In this document: positions 63,832 through 64,000 of the stretch, one piece after another
Position numbering within the stretch: position 1 is the stretch's first letter
Layout of the letters: each line of letters begins with the position of its first letter
From: Aspidapion aeneum
Taxonomy: Eukaryota > Arthropoda > Insecta > Coleoptera > Brentidae
Direction of reading: 5' to 3'
Assembly (NCBI GenBank): GCA_963576565.1
Contig: OY755039.1
Span: 138,321,369 to 138,385,368, forward strand
DNA: 64,000 bases
The notes under the pieces: model-generated
Told to the model about the DNA's origin: nothing
What the model saw: the letters and a program-made list of their open reading frames with translations, nothing else
Databases searched by the model: none
Position numbers and translations under genes: made by a program

Positions 63832-64000
63832 ATGTCTGTCTGTCTGTCTGTCTGTATGTCTGTCTGTAACGACCAACGCGCATAACTCAAAAACCGCTTG
63901 GCCGATTGTAATGAAATTTGGTACCTAGGCTGGGTCTAGGGTCGAGATGGTCCCATTTTAAAATGAACAAAATCCACCGAACACAAACCAAATAAAAGGG
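63658..64000 (+). mobile_element. Family A element, copy A19, cut by window edge
   Basis: Forward copy with intact hairpin, microsatellite (about 63800-63867) and core. The sequence stops at the start of the first internal repeat because the window ends. Confidence 0.92.

Noticed and set aside
1..64000. A bacterial-type defence, biosynthetic or secretion system, or a host gene cluster
   Set aside because: No intact multi-gene region, ribosome-binding pattern or recognisable host protein was found on either strand. Every recognised protein stretch belongs to a transposable element.

Overview
The window is AT-rich eukaryotic DNA made almost entirely of transposable elements, their non-autonomous derivatives and satellite arrays. 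I find no intact host gene, no rRNA or functional tRNA gene, no CRISPR and no bacterial-style operon. An arthropod, most likely an insect, is the best guess. The reasons are a Jockey-type LINE, mariner/Tc1 and hAT remnants, THAP-domain transposon fragments, Foldback-like elements, and many copies of an element with a GTCY microsatellite of the DINE-1/mini-me kind. The species cannot be named from this sequence alone. Family letters below are my own.

Layout. Nineteen full or partial copies of family A (about 700-940 bp, both orientations) dominate 0-15 kb, 25 kb, 41-46 kb, 49-50 kb and 62.7-64 kb. Family B (with an AC-rich stretch), family C (inverted arms plus 141-bp tandem units) and family D (hAT-like, CAGTGGCG ends) are also dispersed. 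0-16 kb: A copies mixed with a hAT element, a Foldback-like element (4.8-5.95 kb), Penelope-like scraps and small palindromic elements. 16.5-22 kb: a B copy split by a 2.0-kb TTAA-flanked element, then a dead mariner split by a MITE. 23.5-31.3 kb: a Foldback-like element, a B copy holding two further elements, and a 3-kb THAP-domain transposon holding another Foldback-like element. 31.5-40 kb: nested MITEs and LINE fragments. 40.6-46 kb: a dense cluster of A copies, one nested inside another. 46.9-49.3 kb: a 169-bp satellite with a two-monomer higher-order pattern. 51-54 kb: a THAP remnant and a 387-bp satellite carrying a hairpin in each unit. 54-59 kb: a large modular inverted-repeat element and a C copy. 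59.6-62 kb: the best-preserved coding sequence, a 5'-truncated Jockey-clade LINE.

The genes do not form a pathway. What ties the window together is nested insertion. Mariner was hit by MITE R, B by the TTAA element and by elements Y and E, the THAP transposon by Foldback M, C by a LINE, A by another A, and A by a palindrome of only 36 bp. These nests give relative ages and exact element ends. Boundaries backed by target-site duplications are firm; most others are good to about 5-30 bases.
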